51,422 nucleotides of DNA from positions 1 to 51,422 of the forward strand of contig JAAYQW010000006.1 in the NCBI GenBank assembly GCA_012519115.1. The letters run 5' to 3'. Shown piece by piece: positions 1 through 7,835 of this stretch. Source of the stretch: Spirochaetales bacterium. Its GTDB lineage: Bacteria; Spirochaetota; Spirochaetia; Sphaerochaetales; Sphaerochaetaceae. Every line of letters starts with the position of its first letter. Within the stretch, counting starts at the first letter, position 1. A program made the translations under genes and the position numbers. Under the pieces are notes generated by a model. That model saw only the letters and a list, made by a program, of their open reading frames with translations. It made no database searches and was not told the origin of the DNA.

Positions 1-323
1 GCAGCCCCAAGAATTGAGAGATTCTTCTTGTCCAGGATGAAATCACATGTTACCAACTGGGAAAGGAGATCTCGGTTCAACCTTCTTTCGACCGAGTAGT
101 CAATCTTCGACAAATCCGCCTGCGTTTTCCACAATCCGGCCCGTTTGAGCAACTGGGCGGAACGGGTATTGTTCCTGGAGACGTATTCTTCTTCCACCAG
201 GCGGTAGATGAACTCCATCTTGCTGAGCTCCTGATACATCGGGTCACTTAACTGGTCGTCCAATGCCTGCGCCATGACCTGCAGGTTAAGTTCAAGCAGC
301 ATGCCTTGCAATCGTATTTTCAT
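1..323 (-). CDS. istB: IstB-like ATPase, N-terminal part (cut by window edge)
   Basis: A reading frame starts with ATG at 323 (MKIRLQGMLLELNLQVMAQA) and stays open to position 1, giving about 107 residues. IstB is the AAA+ helper ATPase of IS21-family transposition; it binds target DNA and recruits the IstA transposase. The visible part is the helical N-terminal region that precedes the Walker A motif: it contains the EEEYVSRNNTRSAQLLKRAG stretch, typical of IstB, and ends in LSILGA, just where the P-loop should follow. The start lies 24 bases downstream of the istA stop, so the two are co-transcribed. The family is clear; whether the full gene is intact cannot be seen. Confidence 0.8.
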   Translation of the reverse strand, partial: MKIRLQGMLLELNLQVMAQALDDQLSDPMYQELSKMEFIYRLVEEEYVSRNNTRSAQLLKRAGLWKTQADLSKIDYSVERRLNRDLLSQLVTCDFILDKKNLSILGA

Positions 324-346
324 TATTTGGTAATTGTCCCTGCTGT

Positions 347-1881
347 TCACGGCCGCTCCTCCATCTTGGAAGGAAGTACCGAATAGAATCCTTTTGGACG
401 GGCAAACGGGCTGGGTTTCTTCTCTTTCCCTTCCGGTTGCATCGTCTCGTTCGGTTCCAATGCCATTGAATCAAGCAGGTTCTTGATGTACTTGTAACTG
501 GAACGTCCGTCCTCAACAGCCAACGAACATGCACGCTCCAGCATGTCCGGTGAATGTTTCTTGGCAAGATTGAGGATGCCTGCACCTCGAACTCGCAGGA
601 CTTCAGGAGGCCGTCGATGAAACGGAATGTGTTTTCACCTATGGATTTTGCCCGGTACCGAAACGAGGCACCGCTCCACGATGCATACTCTCGATAACTC
701 TCAGGCAGATGTTCCGGATTGGTAATCTTCTGTCCCTTGTGAATAGCTCTCTCATGGGTTGCAACAAGTTCATCATGAAAAAAGATTCGTATTGTGGCAG
801 GGGTTGCCCTGACCAAAAGCTTTTTACCGACCAGCTTATAGGGTACACTGTACATACAGCGGTCGTAACTGAGATGGAAGTCGGGTGCGACGGTCGCCTC
901 TTTCCTTTCCGTAAATTCAAACCTGATGGGAGGAAGAGGCGACAGATGCTGTTTCTCGATTTCAAGAAACATGCTCTGCCTTGAACCGGACTTTTTCTGG
1001 AATGGATGGCTGTTGAAAAAGTCCATGCGTTCCCAGATGGCCGTATTCAGATCATCCAGAGTGAAGAACGTACGATGTCGCAATTCCGCTATGATCCATG
1101 AAGTGGCAATCTTCACATTGTTTTCAGCGTTCGGCTTGTCTTTCGGCTTCTTGACACGAGCAGGGAGGATTGCCGTATGGTAATGCTCGGCAAACTCCAG
1201 ATATGCTTGATAGAGTTCAGGTTCATGCCAATCCGATTTTACAACGCCGGTTCGAAGGTTGTCCGGAGTGAAGATGGCGGTGGAACCTCCAAAGAACTCG
1301 ACACAATGAACATTCGCTGCAATCCAGTTTGGGGCTGTCCGATTCAGGAACCCCTCGAAATATGAATACCCGCTGAACGACAGGGCTGCCACGAACAGAT
1401 ATACCGGAATGGCATCACCGGTGAGGGGATCCTGTAGGAACAGTGTGGAACCTGCCCAGTCCACCTCGGTGTTCTCTCCCGGGTTCCGAGGTATGGTCAT
1501 TGTTGTGTTTTTCGATTTCAGATGATCCGAATACCGCTTGCAGAATTGCGTATACCTGTAGGCCTGCTTGCCTTTTTCCCTGCAGGATATTCTGTAAGCT
1601 CCCCAAAGTGAAAGCAGGGTGACTCCTTTATGCCTGAGCTCCTGCTCCATCCAGACATAATCCGGGATGCAGAAGGATTGTTCATCCCTCTTCTCGACAT
1701 ACAACAACTGCCAAATGTCGTTGTCGGTGATTGTCTCTGCAAGGGGAAGCGTCATCCCTGATGCCTCCAGTCTGGAAAGGAACTCTTTGATGGTGTTCCG
1801 GGAGATTTGCAGGCTTGCTGCTATCTGTCGTTGACTCAATCCTTGGTCTCTCAACCGCAGGATTTCTGTGAATTTGGTCAT
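347..1881 (-). pseudogene. istA: IstA transposase of IS21 family, frameshifted near the C-terminus
   Basis: IstA is a DDE transposase. A resolvase-like HTH (GLSQRQIAASLQISRNTIKE, about residues 14-33) is followed by a catalytic core with D141 (EVDWAG), D207 (FTPDN) and E253 (NAEN), all intact. Start is ATG 1881 with GGAGGTG seven bases upstream. After about residue 430 the open frame runs on as unrelated sequence and stops at 292, but the expected IstA tail (ILNLAKKHSPDMLERACSLA...) sits in the next frame and ends at 347. The change of frame lies between about 575 and 590 and equals a one-base loss. No slippery heptamer is visible there, so this looks like a mutation (or a sequence error) rather than programmed frameshifting. 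Confidence 0.85.
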
Positions 1882-1998
1882 TTGCGACCACCTCCGAATT
1901 GATACTCATGCCCTTTTTGGACATGGCATTTCGGAGTCTATCAGAAGCAAATTCCCATATATATTGGAGTGGCTCAATTTTCGCGGAACAGTGGCGCA

Positions 1999-2180
1999 AC
2001 TAAGGCGAAATCTCCAGTTCCTGAAGTTCTCTGATATAGTCCAAATCCAATTGCCTGTCTTCCCTTATGATAAGGTCAGAGAAAAGGTACTGTGTCCCAC
2101 TTGCATCCCAATAGTTTTGCTATGACATTTGTGCTTGCTCCTTGTTTGCTAAGCTGGAGCATCTTCCGATAGTCTAACAT
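1999..2180 (-). pseudogene. Remnant of a second IstA-like transposase (N-terminus)
   Basis: From ATG 2180 on the minus strand a frame reads MLDYRKMLQLSKQGASTNVI followed by AKLLGCKWDTV, the start and HTH typical of another IstA subtype, preceded by GGAGGTGGTCGG. It stops after about 34 codons. The sequence after the stop, in the same frame, reads REDRQLDLDYIRELQEL, which resembles the segment lying 50-60 residues further into IstA proteins, so an internal deletion is likely. The remnant ends where the inferred end of the first element begins (1998), suggesting the first IS inserted into or next to this one. The HTH match is convincing by eye; the downstream match is tentative. Confidence 0.55.
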
Positions 2181-2269
2181 CCGACCACCTCCAAATAGTA
2201 TTTGCCTTTCGGCTCAAACTATTTTAAAGATGGATGCTTATTTGATTAAGTTATTACCCTTTTCTAGCT

Positions 2270-2379
2270 TATCTCATCACTAGCGGTTTGGTATCCCATC
2301 ATCAGCGGTTGCCTTATCCCATTACCACCGGTCTCATTACCCGTTTTGCGCGGTATCTACAATCCGTGCAATGAGACCG
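2270..2379. repeat. IS21-type end repeats (about 22 bp, tandem) plus 10-bp inverted repeat
   Basis: Three imperfect units starting TATCYCATYA at 2270, 2292 and 2315, each followed by an AGCGGTT/ACCGGT block, are spaced 22-23 bp; a fourth, weaker copy begins near 2333. A perfect 10-bp inverted repeat, CGGTCTCATT (2329-2338) and AATGAGACCG (2370-2379), closes the block. It lies directly upstream of the istA remnant that starts at 2180. Multiple terminal repeats of this size bind IstA in IS21-family elements, so this is read as the left end of the second, decayed element. Confidence 0.6.
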
Positions 2380-2677
2380 TTAAATTCTAAAACTCAATTC
2401 CACACATAAAGACCGACTCCCATCGCTCTTTATCGGACAGACCAGTGGTTAGACCTTCTAGGTGGAGGAGTTCTTGCAGAATCGTGCATCGAGAATCGCC
2501 TATCATGCAAAATACATTAGCTGTGGCGGAGATAATATGAGAGTACATTTCAATAGAGCCTGATCATTCTCCAAGACTCAAATTTGACTTAAAGCACCAG
2601 TCTTCAATTGCAGAACAGCTCGGTCTTCCGCCGGTAGAAGATCGGTCCCAAAACGGCGAAAAAATCAGCCCTGTATT

Positions 2678-2716
2678 ATGACATTTCTTGGCCCGTTAAT
2701 ATGACCCTATTGGCCC
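2678..2716. repeat. Two 16-bp repeats with 23-bp spacing, possible further IS end
   Basis: ATGACATTTCTTGGCCC (2678-2694) and ATGACCCTATTGGCCC (2701-2716) share the ends ATGAC and TTGGCCC and are spaced 23 bp. This is the repeat length and spacing of the block at 2270 but with a different sequence, so it could be the end of another IS21-like element or the opposite end of the same one. The surrounding stretch 2380-2800 contains no convincing reading frame and no other feature I recognise. Confidence 0.35.
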
Positions 2717-2800
2717 ATTTTGATGGCAAACTGCAGCAGTACTGAGCAACTCAGAATTTCTGTTCATTGAAGAGCCTGGTTGGTTATCGTAGTGGAAGCT

Positions 2801-2846
2801 CAAAAGAGAAGCGCCATCAAACCGGAGACAAGTTGATGGCGCTTCT
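2801..2846 (-). terminator. Intrinsic terminator after the Gfo/Idh/MocA gene
   Basis: A perfect 14-bp stem AGAAGCGCCATCAA (2807-2820) / TTGATGGCGCTTCT (2833-2846) with a 12-base loop. Read on the minus strand the stem is followed by CTTTTG, a short T-tract, so it acts best for the minus-strand gene that ends at 2923, about 75 bases upstream. It also separates that gene from the IS scar. Confidence 0.75.
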
Positions 2847-2922
2847 TACCTCACTGGGAGTCGATTCTTCAACGATCGAGCCGAAGCTCTGCTTTTAGCT
2901 GATCGGATAGGCGGTAATGCAA

Positions 2923-3891
2923 TTACTCCATCGGATACACCAGATTCCATTGGCGTCTGAGCTCATCCATCACGTTCATCACGTTAAGAATTTCACTGTG
3001 CGGCATCTGATCACACTCGGTTTTTCCCTCTTCGATCGCCCGCTTGCACGCTTCGACCTGAAACTCGAAGCCGGTAATCTGTTTAGAGGGCTTATAGGTT
3101 TCAATCAGGTTGTACTCCTTATCGTAGACTCGAATCCCTTCACAGTTGTTGATGTTTTCGAATTCGATGTATCCCTTTGTACCGAAGAGCGCTCCTCTGC
3201 GGTCGCCATAGGCGATCATCGAAGCATGGAGGGTAGCCATTTTGCCGCCCGCCCAGGTCAACGTGATGGAGTTCGACTCATCCACCCCGGTTTTCGTCCT
3301 GGTGCACACCCCGTGGATCGTCTCGATCCGGTTTCCGAAGACCATCATCGCAAAGTTGATCGTGTAGACCGACAAATCGAGCAATGATCCGGCGGCAAGA
3401 TCGGGATTCCACATCCGTTCGACATGACTGACCGGATATGCAAGGTTGGCGGTAAGGGTCTGGACCTCTCCGATGACCCTTCGGGCGAGAATCTGATCCA
3501 ATACCGTTCGCATCGGCAGGTAACGAGTCCAATTCGCCTCGGCGACGAGAAGACCTTTCCGTTTTCCGAGGTCAAGAATCTCTTTTGCCTGTCTGGCGTT
3601 TACCGTAAACGCTTTTTCACAAAGCACATGCTTGTTGTGCTCCAAGGCAAGCTTCATGTGTTCATAGTGGTGGGAGTGGGGAGTGCACACATAGACCAGA
3701 TCGGCATCACGATCCTTGAGCATTTCCTCATAGGACCCGTATGCTTTAGGGATTGAGTGCTTCTGGGCGAACTCTTTGGCTTTGGCCAATGACCGGGAAG
3801 CAACAGCATAGAGCGTCACTCCTTCCATCTGCTTCACCGTGGTCGCCATTTTATTGCCGATATTACCTGCACCGAGAATTGCTAAGTTCAT
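2923..3891 (-). CDS. Gfo/Idh/MocA-family NAD(P)-dependent oxidoreductase
   Basis: The 322-residue protein begins with the Rossmann nucleotide-binding motif GAGNIGNKM (about residues 7-15) and has DADLVYVCTPHSHHYEHMKLAL and the family's EKP-type motif as CEKAF (about residues 93-97), followed by the C-terminal alpha/beta substrate domain. Family members oxidise sugars, inositols or dihydrodiols; the overall look is closest to the dihydrodiol dehydrogenase-like branch, but the substrate cannot be named. The lysine of the EK motif is kept while the usual proline is alanine, which many members tolerate. ATG 3891 is preceded by AAGGAGGA at good distance. It is monocistronic: own promoter upstream and hairpin terminator downstream. 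Confidence 0.85.
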   Translation of the reverse strand: MNLAILGAGNIGNKMATTVKQMEGVTLYAVASRSLAKAKEFAQKHSIPKAYGSYEEMLKDRDADLVYVCTPHSHHYEHMKLALEHNKHVLCEKAFTVNARQAKEILDLGKRKGLLVAEANWTRYLPMRTVLDQILARRVIGEVQTLTANLAYPVSHVERMWNPDLAAGSLLDLSVYTINFAMMVFGNRIETIHGVCTRTKTGVDESNSITLTWAGGKMATLHASMIAYGDRRGALFGTKGYIEFENINNCEGIRVYDKEYNLIETYKPSKQITGFEFQVEACKRAIEEGKTECDQMPHSEILNVMNVMDELRRQWNLVYPME

Positions 3892-3916
3892 ACCTCATCC
3901 TCCTTGTATACGCATG

Positions 3917-3922
3917 ATTATA
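3917..3922 (-). promoter_or_regulatory. Perfect -10 box TATAAT for the oxidoreductase gene
   Basis: On the minus strand TATAAT lies 26 bases before the start codon at 3891, followed by a short leader that contains AAGGAGGA. The -35 region (around 3940-3945) has only a weak match, so the gene may depend on the perfect -10 or on an activator. Confidence 0.5.
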
Positions 3923-3976
3923 CCGCAAGAATGGAAGAAAAAGAGATTCGATCCACACTCGTTTCAATAAAAATGT

Positions 3977-4735
3977 CTACCACCTGGGTATCAAAAGCTC
4001 TTTGTTCAAATACGGATCGTAGATGCGATAGCTTTCAACGTTGTAGACGGATGTAAGAATCGCTTCATTCACCACTTCTTCGGTCGGACCATCCGCTACG
4101 ACCGCTCCTTCCTTGAGGAAGATGATCCAGGAGCTGTAGGCTTGGGCCAAAAGCAGGTCATGGAGAACGGAGATGACTGTATAGCCTCTTGTTACAAGAT
4201 TTTGCAGAAGGTGCATCACACTGCGCTGATGGGCGACATCCAAGTGGTTCACCGGCTCGTCGAGCAGAAGGATCTTTCCATCCTGAGCGAGCGCTCGAGC
4301 CAGGAAAGTCCGCTGAAGCTCCCCTCCGGAGATCTGGGTGACAGGCGTATTGCGGAGATTGAGAATTGAACATGTCCTCATCGCCTCATGGATTCGCTGT
4401 TCATCATCTTTCTGAGGGTTTGCATACCGGCCCATCGCAACGGTTTCTTCGACGGTAAAAGAAAAATCCAATCTTCCGTTTTGCGGAACGAACCCGATTT
4501 TTTGAGCAAGAGCTTCTTGCCTGAGGGTTGCAAGATTCGTTTTTTCCACCCAGATCGTTCCCCCTTTCGGTTTGAGCTGTTTGTACAGAAACTTCAACAG
4601 ACTGGATTTTCCGCTGCCGTTCGGGCCGGCCAGAGCGATGAAGGCTCCTTTGGGAAAGGTGAGAGAGATCCTCTGAAACAACGTATTGGTTTCATATCCG
4701 CCGGTAAGGGCATCAATCTCGATCGCATCAGCCAA
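3977..4735 (-). CDS. btuD: ABC transporter ATPase of vitamin B12 importer
   Basis: This 252-residue cytoplasmic ATPase powers the BtuC-type permease encoded upstream. All ABC motifs are present: Walker A GPNGSGKSS (about residue 39), Q-loop GFVPQNGR, signature ISGGELQR, Walker B ILLLDEPVNHLD and switch histidine in SVLHD. It belongs to the FecCD/BtuCD-associated class that serves B12, haem and iron-siderophore systems. The cobalamin riboswitch in front of the operon makes corrinoid the likely substrate. It overlaps btuC by eight bases, so translation is coupled. There is no obvious terminator after its stop. Confidence 0.85.
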   Translation of the reverse strand: MADAIEIDALTGGYETNTLFQRISLTFPKGAFIALAGPNGSGKSSLLKFLYKQLKPKGGTIWVEKTNLATLRQEALAQKIGFVPQNGRLDFSFTVEETVAMGRYANPQKDDEQRIHEAMRTCSILNLRNTPVTQISGGELQRTFLARALAQDGKILLLDEPVNHLDVAHQRSVMHLLQNLVTRGYTVISVLHDLLLAQAYSSWIIFLKEGAVVADGPTEEVVNEAILTSVYNVESYRIYDPYLNKELLIPRW

Positions 4736-5708
4736 AGCGATACCTCCCTTTAAGAATCAGGAACAGAAAGAGCGGAACGCCGAGGAGGCTTGTGATGATT
4801 CCGACCGGCAGTTCGCCGGAAGGAAGGAAAACCCGAGCCAGGGTATCGCTGAGGAGGAGCAGAAACCCGCCCGCCAGAGCGGTGGGAAGAATCAGCCGCT
4901 GGTGCTTCGCCCCGAGGATCAAGCGGGTGATATGAGGCGCCATCAAACCGATGAAGCCGATGACTCCGAAGAAAGAAACACATAAGGCGGTAGCGAAAGA
5001 GGAGATCAGCAGGAGGCGATAGCGCACGCTTTCCACCGCCAGACCGCTGGAGCGCGCCGAACCTTCATCCAGCAGAAGCAGATCAAGGTTTCGATGGTTT
5101 TTATAGAGGAAGAGAAAGAGAAGAAGAGAAATAAGCGCGGCGACGACCACATGGTTCCAGGTAGCGGTGGAAAAAGTACCCAGCGACCAGGCAAGAATGC
5201 GTTGATATTGCTCGCGGTTCAAAAAAAGGAGCAATGTCATCGCCGCAGAAAGAATGTAGTTCGCAGCCACCCCGCTTAACAGGAGGACGGTATTGCTTGA
5301 GCGTTTTCTGCTCGCCAACGCAAGGATGAACAGGGTCGTCCCCGTCGCCCCGGCCATGGCGAAGAGGGGAAGACCGAATCGGGATGCAAGACCGAAATAG
5401 ATCGCCAGAGCGACCCCGAAGGACGATCCGCTGCTGACACCCAGAATGAACGGATCGGCCATCGGATTTCGAAGAACCGCTTGGTAGGAAACGCCTCCGA
5501 GAGACAGAATCATTCCGGCGCAGAAAGAGGCGATGATTCGTACCAGGCGCAGGTTGATGATGATATACCGTTGGGTGGCGGAAGTGTTGTGTCCGGTGAA
5601 CACTCCGATCGTTGCGAACAAACCGATCTTGGAGGAGCCGATCGTCAATGAGATGAGCGCCAACAAAAGCGTTGCAAACAGGATGATCCACCCGAGGTGT
5701 CGTCTCAT
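4728..5708 (-). CDS. btuC: FecCD-family permease of vitamin B12 importer
   Basis: A 326-residue, strongly hydrophobic protein with about nine to ten membrane helices, the size and pattern of BtuC/FecCD permeases. Typical motifs are SLGGVSYQAVLRNPMADPFI near residues 65-85 (family form GxxxQxxxRNPLAxPxxLG), GVAANYILSA, and GFIGLMAPHITR (about residue 250), which contacts the ATPase. Two copies pair with two BtuD subunits to form the inner-membrane channel. One base separates it from btuF and eight bases overlap btuD. The substrate assignment comes from the upstream riboswitch, not from the permease itself. Confidence 0.85.
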   Translation of the reverse strand: MRRHLGWIILFATLLLALISLTIGSSKIGLFATIGVFTGHNTSATQRYIIINLRLVRIIASFCAGMILSLGGVSYQAVLRNPMADPFILGVSSGSSFGVALAIYFGLASRFGLPLFAMAGATGTTLFILALASRKRSSNTVLLLSGVAANYILSAAMTLLLFLNREQYQRILAWSLGTFSTATWNHVVVAALISLLLFLFLYKNHRNLDLLLLDEGSARSSGLAVESVRYRLLLISSFATALCVSFFGVIGFIGLMAPHITRLILGAKHQRLILPTALAGGFLLLLSDTLARVFLPSGELPVGIITSLLGVPLFLFLILKGRYRFG

Positions 5709-5709
5709 C

Positions 5710-6564
5710 CTATCGTTCCCCGTCGATCAGATCAAAGATAATTTGCAGCGCTTCAGCGCTTCGGGGACCTTGGCGAGAAACGATATCCGCATCGAATCCT
5801 TTGACCGTCGCCTTCAAGTCGCTGTAAGGCTTGGTCGTCTTGAATTCGCGAATCGTTTCCTCTTCGCTTGCCCCCCACCGGGGAGAAAGAAGAATCAGCT
5901 GTGGGTCCTTTTCAATCAGCAGCTCCTTGGAGTAGGTCCAGTACTGCCCGTCTTCGGCAACGTTTTTTCCTCCGGCTTTTTCGATCATCTCATGAAGGAA
6001 CGTATCGCCCGTCGCCGCCGAATCGAAAGAGCCGAAATCAAAGGCCATATACACCGTGACCTTTGGCAGTGTCGCGGCTTTTGTCTCGATCGCCTGGACT
6101 TTCGATTTCATTTCTCCGATGAGCTGTTCCGCCTGGCTTTGTCTTTGGATGACATCCCCAACAGCCCGTATCAGATCATATGTCCCTTCGAAGGTTTCCT
6201 GCGCACTGATCGAAAGCACTGCGATCTTCGCCTGTTCAACGGCTGCGAGCAGCTCATCGGGAACGAACGCCGAGGAGATCACATGGGTCGGCTCGAGGGA
6301 GAGAATCATCTCAAGGGAGGGATTGTAGAGAGTCCCGACGCTTGGCAGCGTTTCCGCTTCCGCCGGATAGTTGCAGTAATCGCTCCGGCCGACCAGGAGA
6401 TTTTCACCGCCGAGGGCATAGATCGTCTCCGTCACGTTGGGTGAAAGCGATACGACTCGTTGTTCGCTTGGTTGTTCTTTCATCCCTTGGGCGGAAAGCG
6501 GTGCGAGAATCAGCACGATCATGCTGATCACGATGAAGAGTGGTGTTAAACAATGACGTTTCAT
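5710..6564 (-). CDS. btuF: Periplasmic cobalamin-binding protein
   Basis: The 284-residue protein has a signal peptide (charged MKRH, then a hydrophobic stretch to LSAQG) without a lipobox cysteine, so it should be a soluble periplasmic protein. The mature part is a class III substrate-binding protein of the BtuF/FhuD type: RVVSLSPNVTETIYALG, PSLEMILSLEPTHVISS, and a C-terminal lobe with GGKNVAEDG and DPQLILLSP. It delivers corrinoid to BtuC. AAAGGGGCG sits six bases before ATG 6564, close enough to the riboswitch to be sequestered by it. First gene of the btuFCD operon. Confidence 0.85.
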   Translation of the reverse strand: MKRHCLTPLFIVISMIVLILAPLSAQGMKEQPSEQRVVSLSPNVTETIYALGGENLLVGRSDYCNYPAEAETLPSVGTLYNPSLEMILSLEPTHVISSAFVPDELLAAVEQAKIAVLSISAQETFEGTYDLIRAVGDVIQRQSQAEQLIGEMKSKVQAIETKAATLPKVTVYMAFDFGSFDSAATGDTFLHEMIEKAGGKNVAEDGQYWTYSKELLIEKDPQLILLSPRWGASEEETIREFKTTKPYSDLKATVKGFDADIVSRQGPRSAEALQIIFDLIDGER

Positions 6565-6612
6565 GACGCCCCTTTATGGGCATGAGACATGCCTTGACCT
6601 ATCATCCGTAGG

Positions 6613-6765
6613 TCTTCGGAGATTATCCGGATCAGGTCTCCTGGCTCAGGCGTTATCAGAATCGACGACTTCCCACTTTCGCAGTGTCCTTATGCCGATT
6701 CCCAAACCTCTACAGTGGCGGGACCGCAGGGGCGTTTGACCCCTTTCCCTTGTTCCAGACACCTT
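6613..6765 (-). ncRNA. Cobalamin (AdoCbl-type) riboswitch upstream of btuFCD
   Basis: On the minus strand the conserved elements appear in order: GGTGTCTGGAAC at the 5' end, AAGGGAA, GCGGTCCCGCCACTGTA (about 6706-6723), GTGGGAAGTCG, and the B12 box GAGCCAGGAGACCTG (6633-6647). This is the consensus core of the cobalamin riboswitch. Between the B12 box and the btuF start there are short hairpins (ACCTA...TAGGT and GGCATGTCTCATGCC) directly before the ribosome-binding site, with no T-tract, which suggests control of translation initiation. Binding of a B12 form should shut off btuFCD when the vitamin is plentiful. Boundaries are approximate. Confidence 0.93.
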
Positions 6766-6795
6766 ATCGTACCAGAGTTTCCCCTTCTCGGGCAA
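6766..6795 (-). promoter_or_regulatory. Promoter of the riboswitch-btuFCD transcript
   Basis: Minus strand TTGCCC (6795-6790), 18-base spacer, TACGAT (6771-6766). The predicted start is at about 6759-6760, at the 5' edge of the riboswitch. Its -35 is only three bases away from the -35 of the divergent rnhA promoter, so the two promoters probably compete. Confidence 0.6.
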
Positions 6796-6798
6796 GCG

Positions 6799-6827
6799 TT
6801 GACCAACTCAATGCGCTGTACTACTAT
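6799..6827 (+). promoter_or_regulatory. Promoter of rnhA, leaderless type
   Basis: TTGACC (6799-6804), 17-base spacer, TACTAT (6822-6827). The expected start is at about 6834-6835, which coincides with the second of two adjacent ATG codons (6832, 6835). No Shine-Dalgarno precedes either codon. Confidence 0.6.
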
Positions 6828-6834
6828 CCGAATG

Positions 6835-7284
6835 ATGAGTAACCAGGAAATTACAATCTATACCGATGGCGGATGCATCGGAAATCCCGGTGTCGGAGCT
6901 TGGGCGTATGTTCTCGAAGCGGACGGAGTCTTTGTGAAAGAGGCGAGCGGATATGAAGCCGAGACGACGAACAACAAGATGGAGCTTGCCGCGGTGATCG
7001 AAGCTTTGAAAACAGCCAAGGCGCTGGGCGCAAAAAAGATCACCCTCTATACCGACAGCCAATATGTGAAAAACGGTATAACTTCCTGGATCAACAAGTG
7101 GAAGATCAACGGATGGCGAACCGCAAACAAAGCCCCGGTAAAAAACAAAGAGTACTGGGTCGTTCTTGATGAGCTCCAAAACCAGGTCGATGTCACCTTT
7201 TCCTGGGTCAAAGGGCACGCCGGGATACCGGGCAACGAACGCTGCGACGCACTGGTCGGTCAAACTATCGAGGCGCATCAATGA
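6835..7284 (+). CDS. rnhA: Ribonuclease HI
   Basis: RNase HI cuts the RNA strand of RNA-DNA hybrids, removing primers and R-loops. The 149-residue product has the usual length and the four catalytic acidic residues: D in YTDGGC (about residue 9), E in KMELAAV, D in YTDSQYV and D in ERCDAL. The basic protrusion KWKINGWRTANKAPVKN of bacterial RNase HI is present. The open frame extends upstream to 6715, but that part is antisense to the riboswitch and not family-like; the start is ATG 6835 (or 6832). There is no Shine-Dalgarno and the promoter places +1 on the start codon. Its stop overlaps the next gene by four bases. Confidence 0.92.
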   Translation: MSNQEITIYTDGGCIGNPGVGAWAYVLEADGVFVKEASGYEAETTNNKMELAAVIEALKTAKALGAKKITLYTDSQYVKNGITSWINKWKINGWRTANKAPVKNKEYWVVLDELQNQVDVTFSWVKGHAGIPGNERCDALVGQTIEAHQ

Positions 7285-7835
7285 AAGAAATCTCCTTATG
7301 GGCCCTCTATTTCACGTTTTTCAAGATCGGCGGCCTGACGTTCGGCGGCGGGTATGCGATGCTCCCGCTCCTCCAGGAAGAGGTCGTGAACAGGCGCCAA
7401 TGGGCGAGTGAAGAAGAGCTGCTTGATATGTATGCGATCGGGCAGGTCACCCCCGGAATCATCGCTGTGAATACCGCGACGATGGTCGGCTATCGGAAGA
7501 GGGGAATCCTTGGCGGCGTCATCGCGACGTTAGGTGAGATTTCTCCCAGCATCATCATCATCACCACGCTGGCGACGATCCTTCTTCGCTACAAAGACGC
7601 TCCCTACCTTCAGCAGGCGTTCAGCGGAATCCGAATCGCCGTTTGTGCGACGGTTACGATGTCGATCATCAGGCTGATGAAAAAGAGCCTGGTGGATCTG
7701 CCGACAATTCTGTTATATCTTCTTGTGGTGGCTTCGACGGTGTTGTTTTCGCTTTCTCCGGTCATCGTGGTTCTCGTTGCCATTCTTTTCGGCATCGTCG
7801 TTCAGAATATCAAGCACAGGAAGGAAGGGATATGA
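7281..7835 (+). CDS. chrA: Chromate transporter family protein, first half-size subunit
   Basis: A 184-residue membrane protein with about five to six helices and the CHR motif GGLTFGGGYAMLPLLQEEVV near the N-terminus, followed by IGQVTPGIIAVNTATMVGY. It is one of the short, single-domain CHR proteins that are encoded in pairs; together two halves make the equivalent of one long ChrA. Characterised members export chromate, but many family members have unknown anion substrates, so the substrate is open. It overlaps rnhA by ATGA at the start and its partner by ATGA at the end, indicating tight translational coupling. Confidence 0.82.
   Translation: MKEISLWALYFTFFKIGGLTFGGGYAMLPLLQEEVVNRRQWASEEELLDMYAIGQVTPGIIAVNTATMVGYRKRGILGGVIATLGEISPSIIIITTLATILLRYKDAPYLQQAFSGIRIAVCATVTMSIIRLMKKSLVDLPTILLYLLVVASTVLFSLSPVIVVLVAILFGIVVQNIKHRKEGI

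Larger units (their letters stand above)
1..1998 (-). mobile_element. IS21-family insertion sequence (partial, istA frameshifted)
   Basis: The istA-istB gene order on the minus strand is the standard IS21 layout. The likely outer end is at 1998: read on the minus strand the sequence begins TGCGCCACTG and carries a second GAGCCACT block about 25 bases later, matching the TG...CA ends and short repeated end motifs of this family. A strong hairpin-prone leader with GGAGGTG lies just before istA. The other end lies beyond position 1, so the element is cut by the window. Because istA has a frameshift (about 575-590), this copy is probably immobile by itself. The exact end is inferred from motif shape only; no target duplication could be verified. 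Confidence 0.65.

Noticed and set aside
570-595. Programmed -1 frameshift in istA
   Set aside because: No slippery heptamer of X XXY YYZ type and no stimulatory stem seen at the shift; IS21 istA is normally a single frame.
2270-2379. CRISPR-like array
   Set aside because: Units are imperfect, only three to four in number, spaced without unique spacers of constant length, and adjoin an istA remnant.
3892-3976. Single operon of btuFCD with the oxidoreductase
   Set aside because: A perfect TATAAT lies in the gap before the oxidoreductase, which also has its own terminator; read-through remains possible.
6715-6834. Extended N-terminus of RNase HI from 6715
   Set aside because: The extra 40 codons overlap the riboswitch on the other strand and the rnhA promoter; they do not resemble RNase HI.
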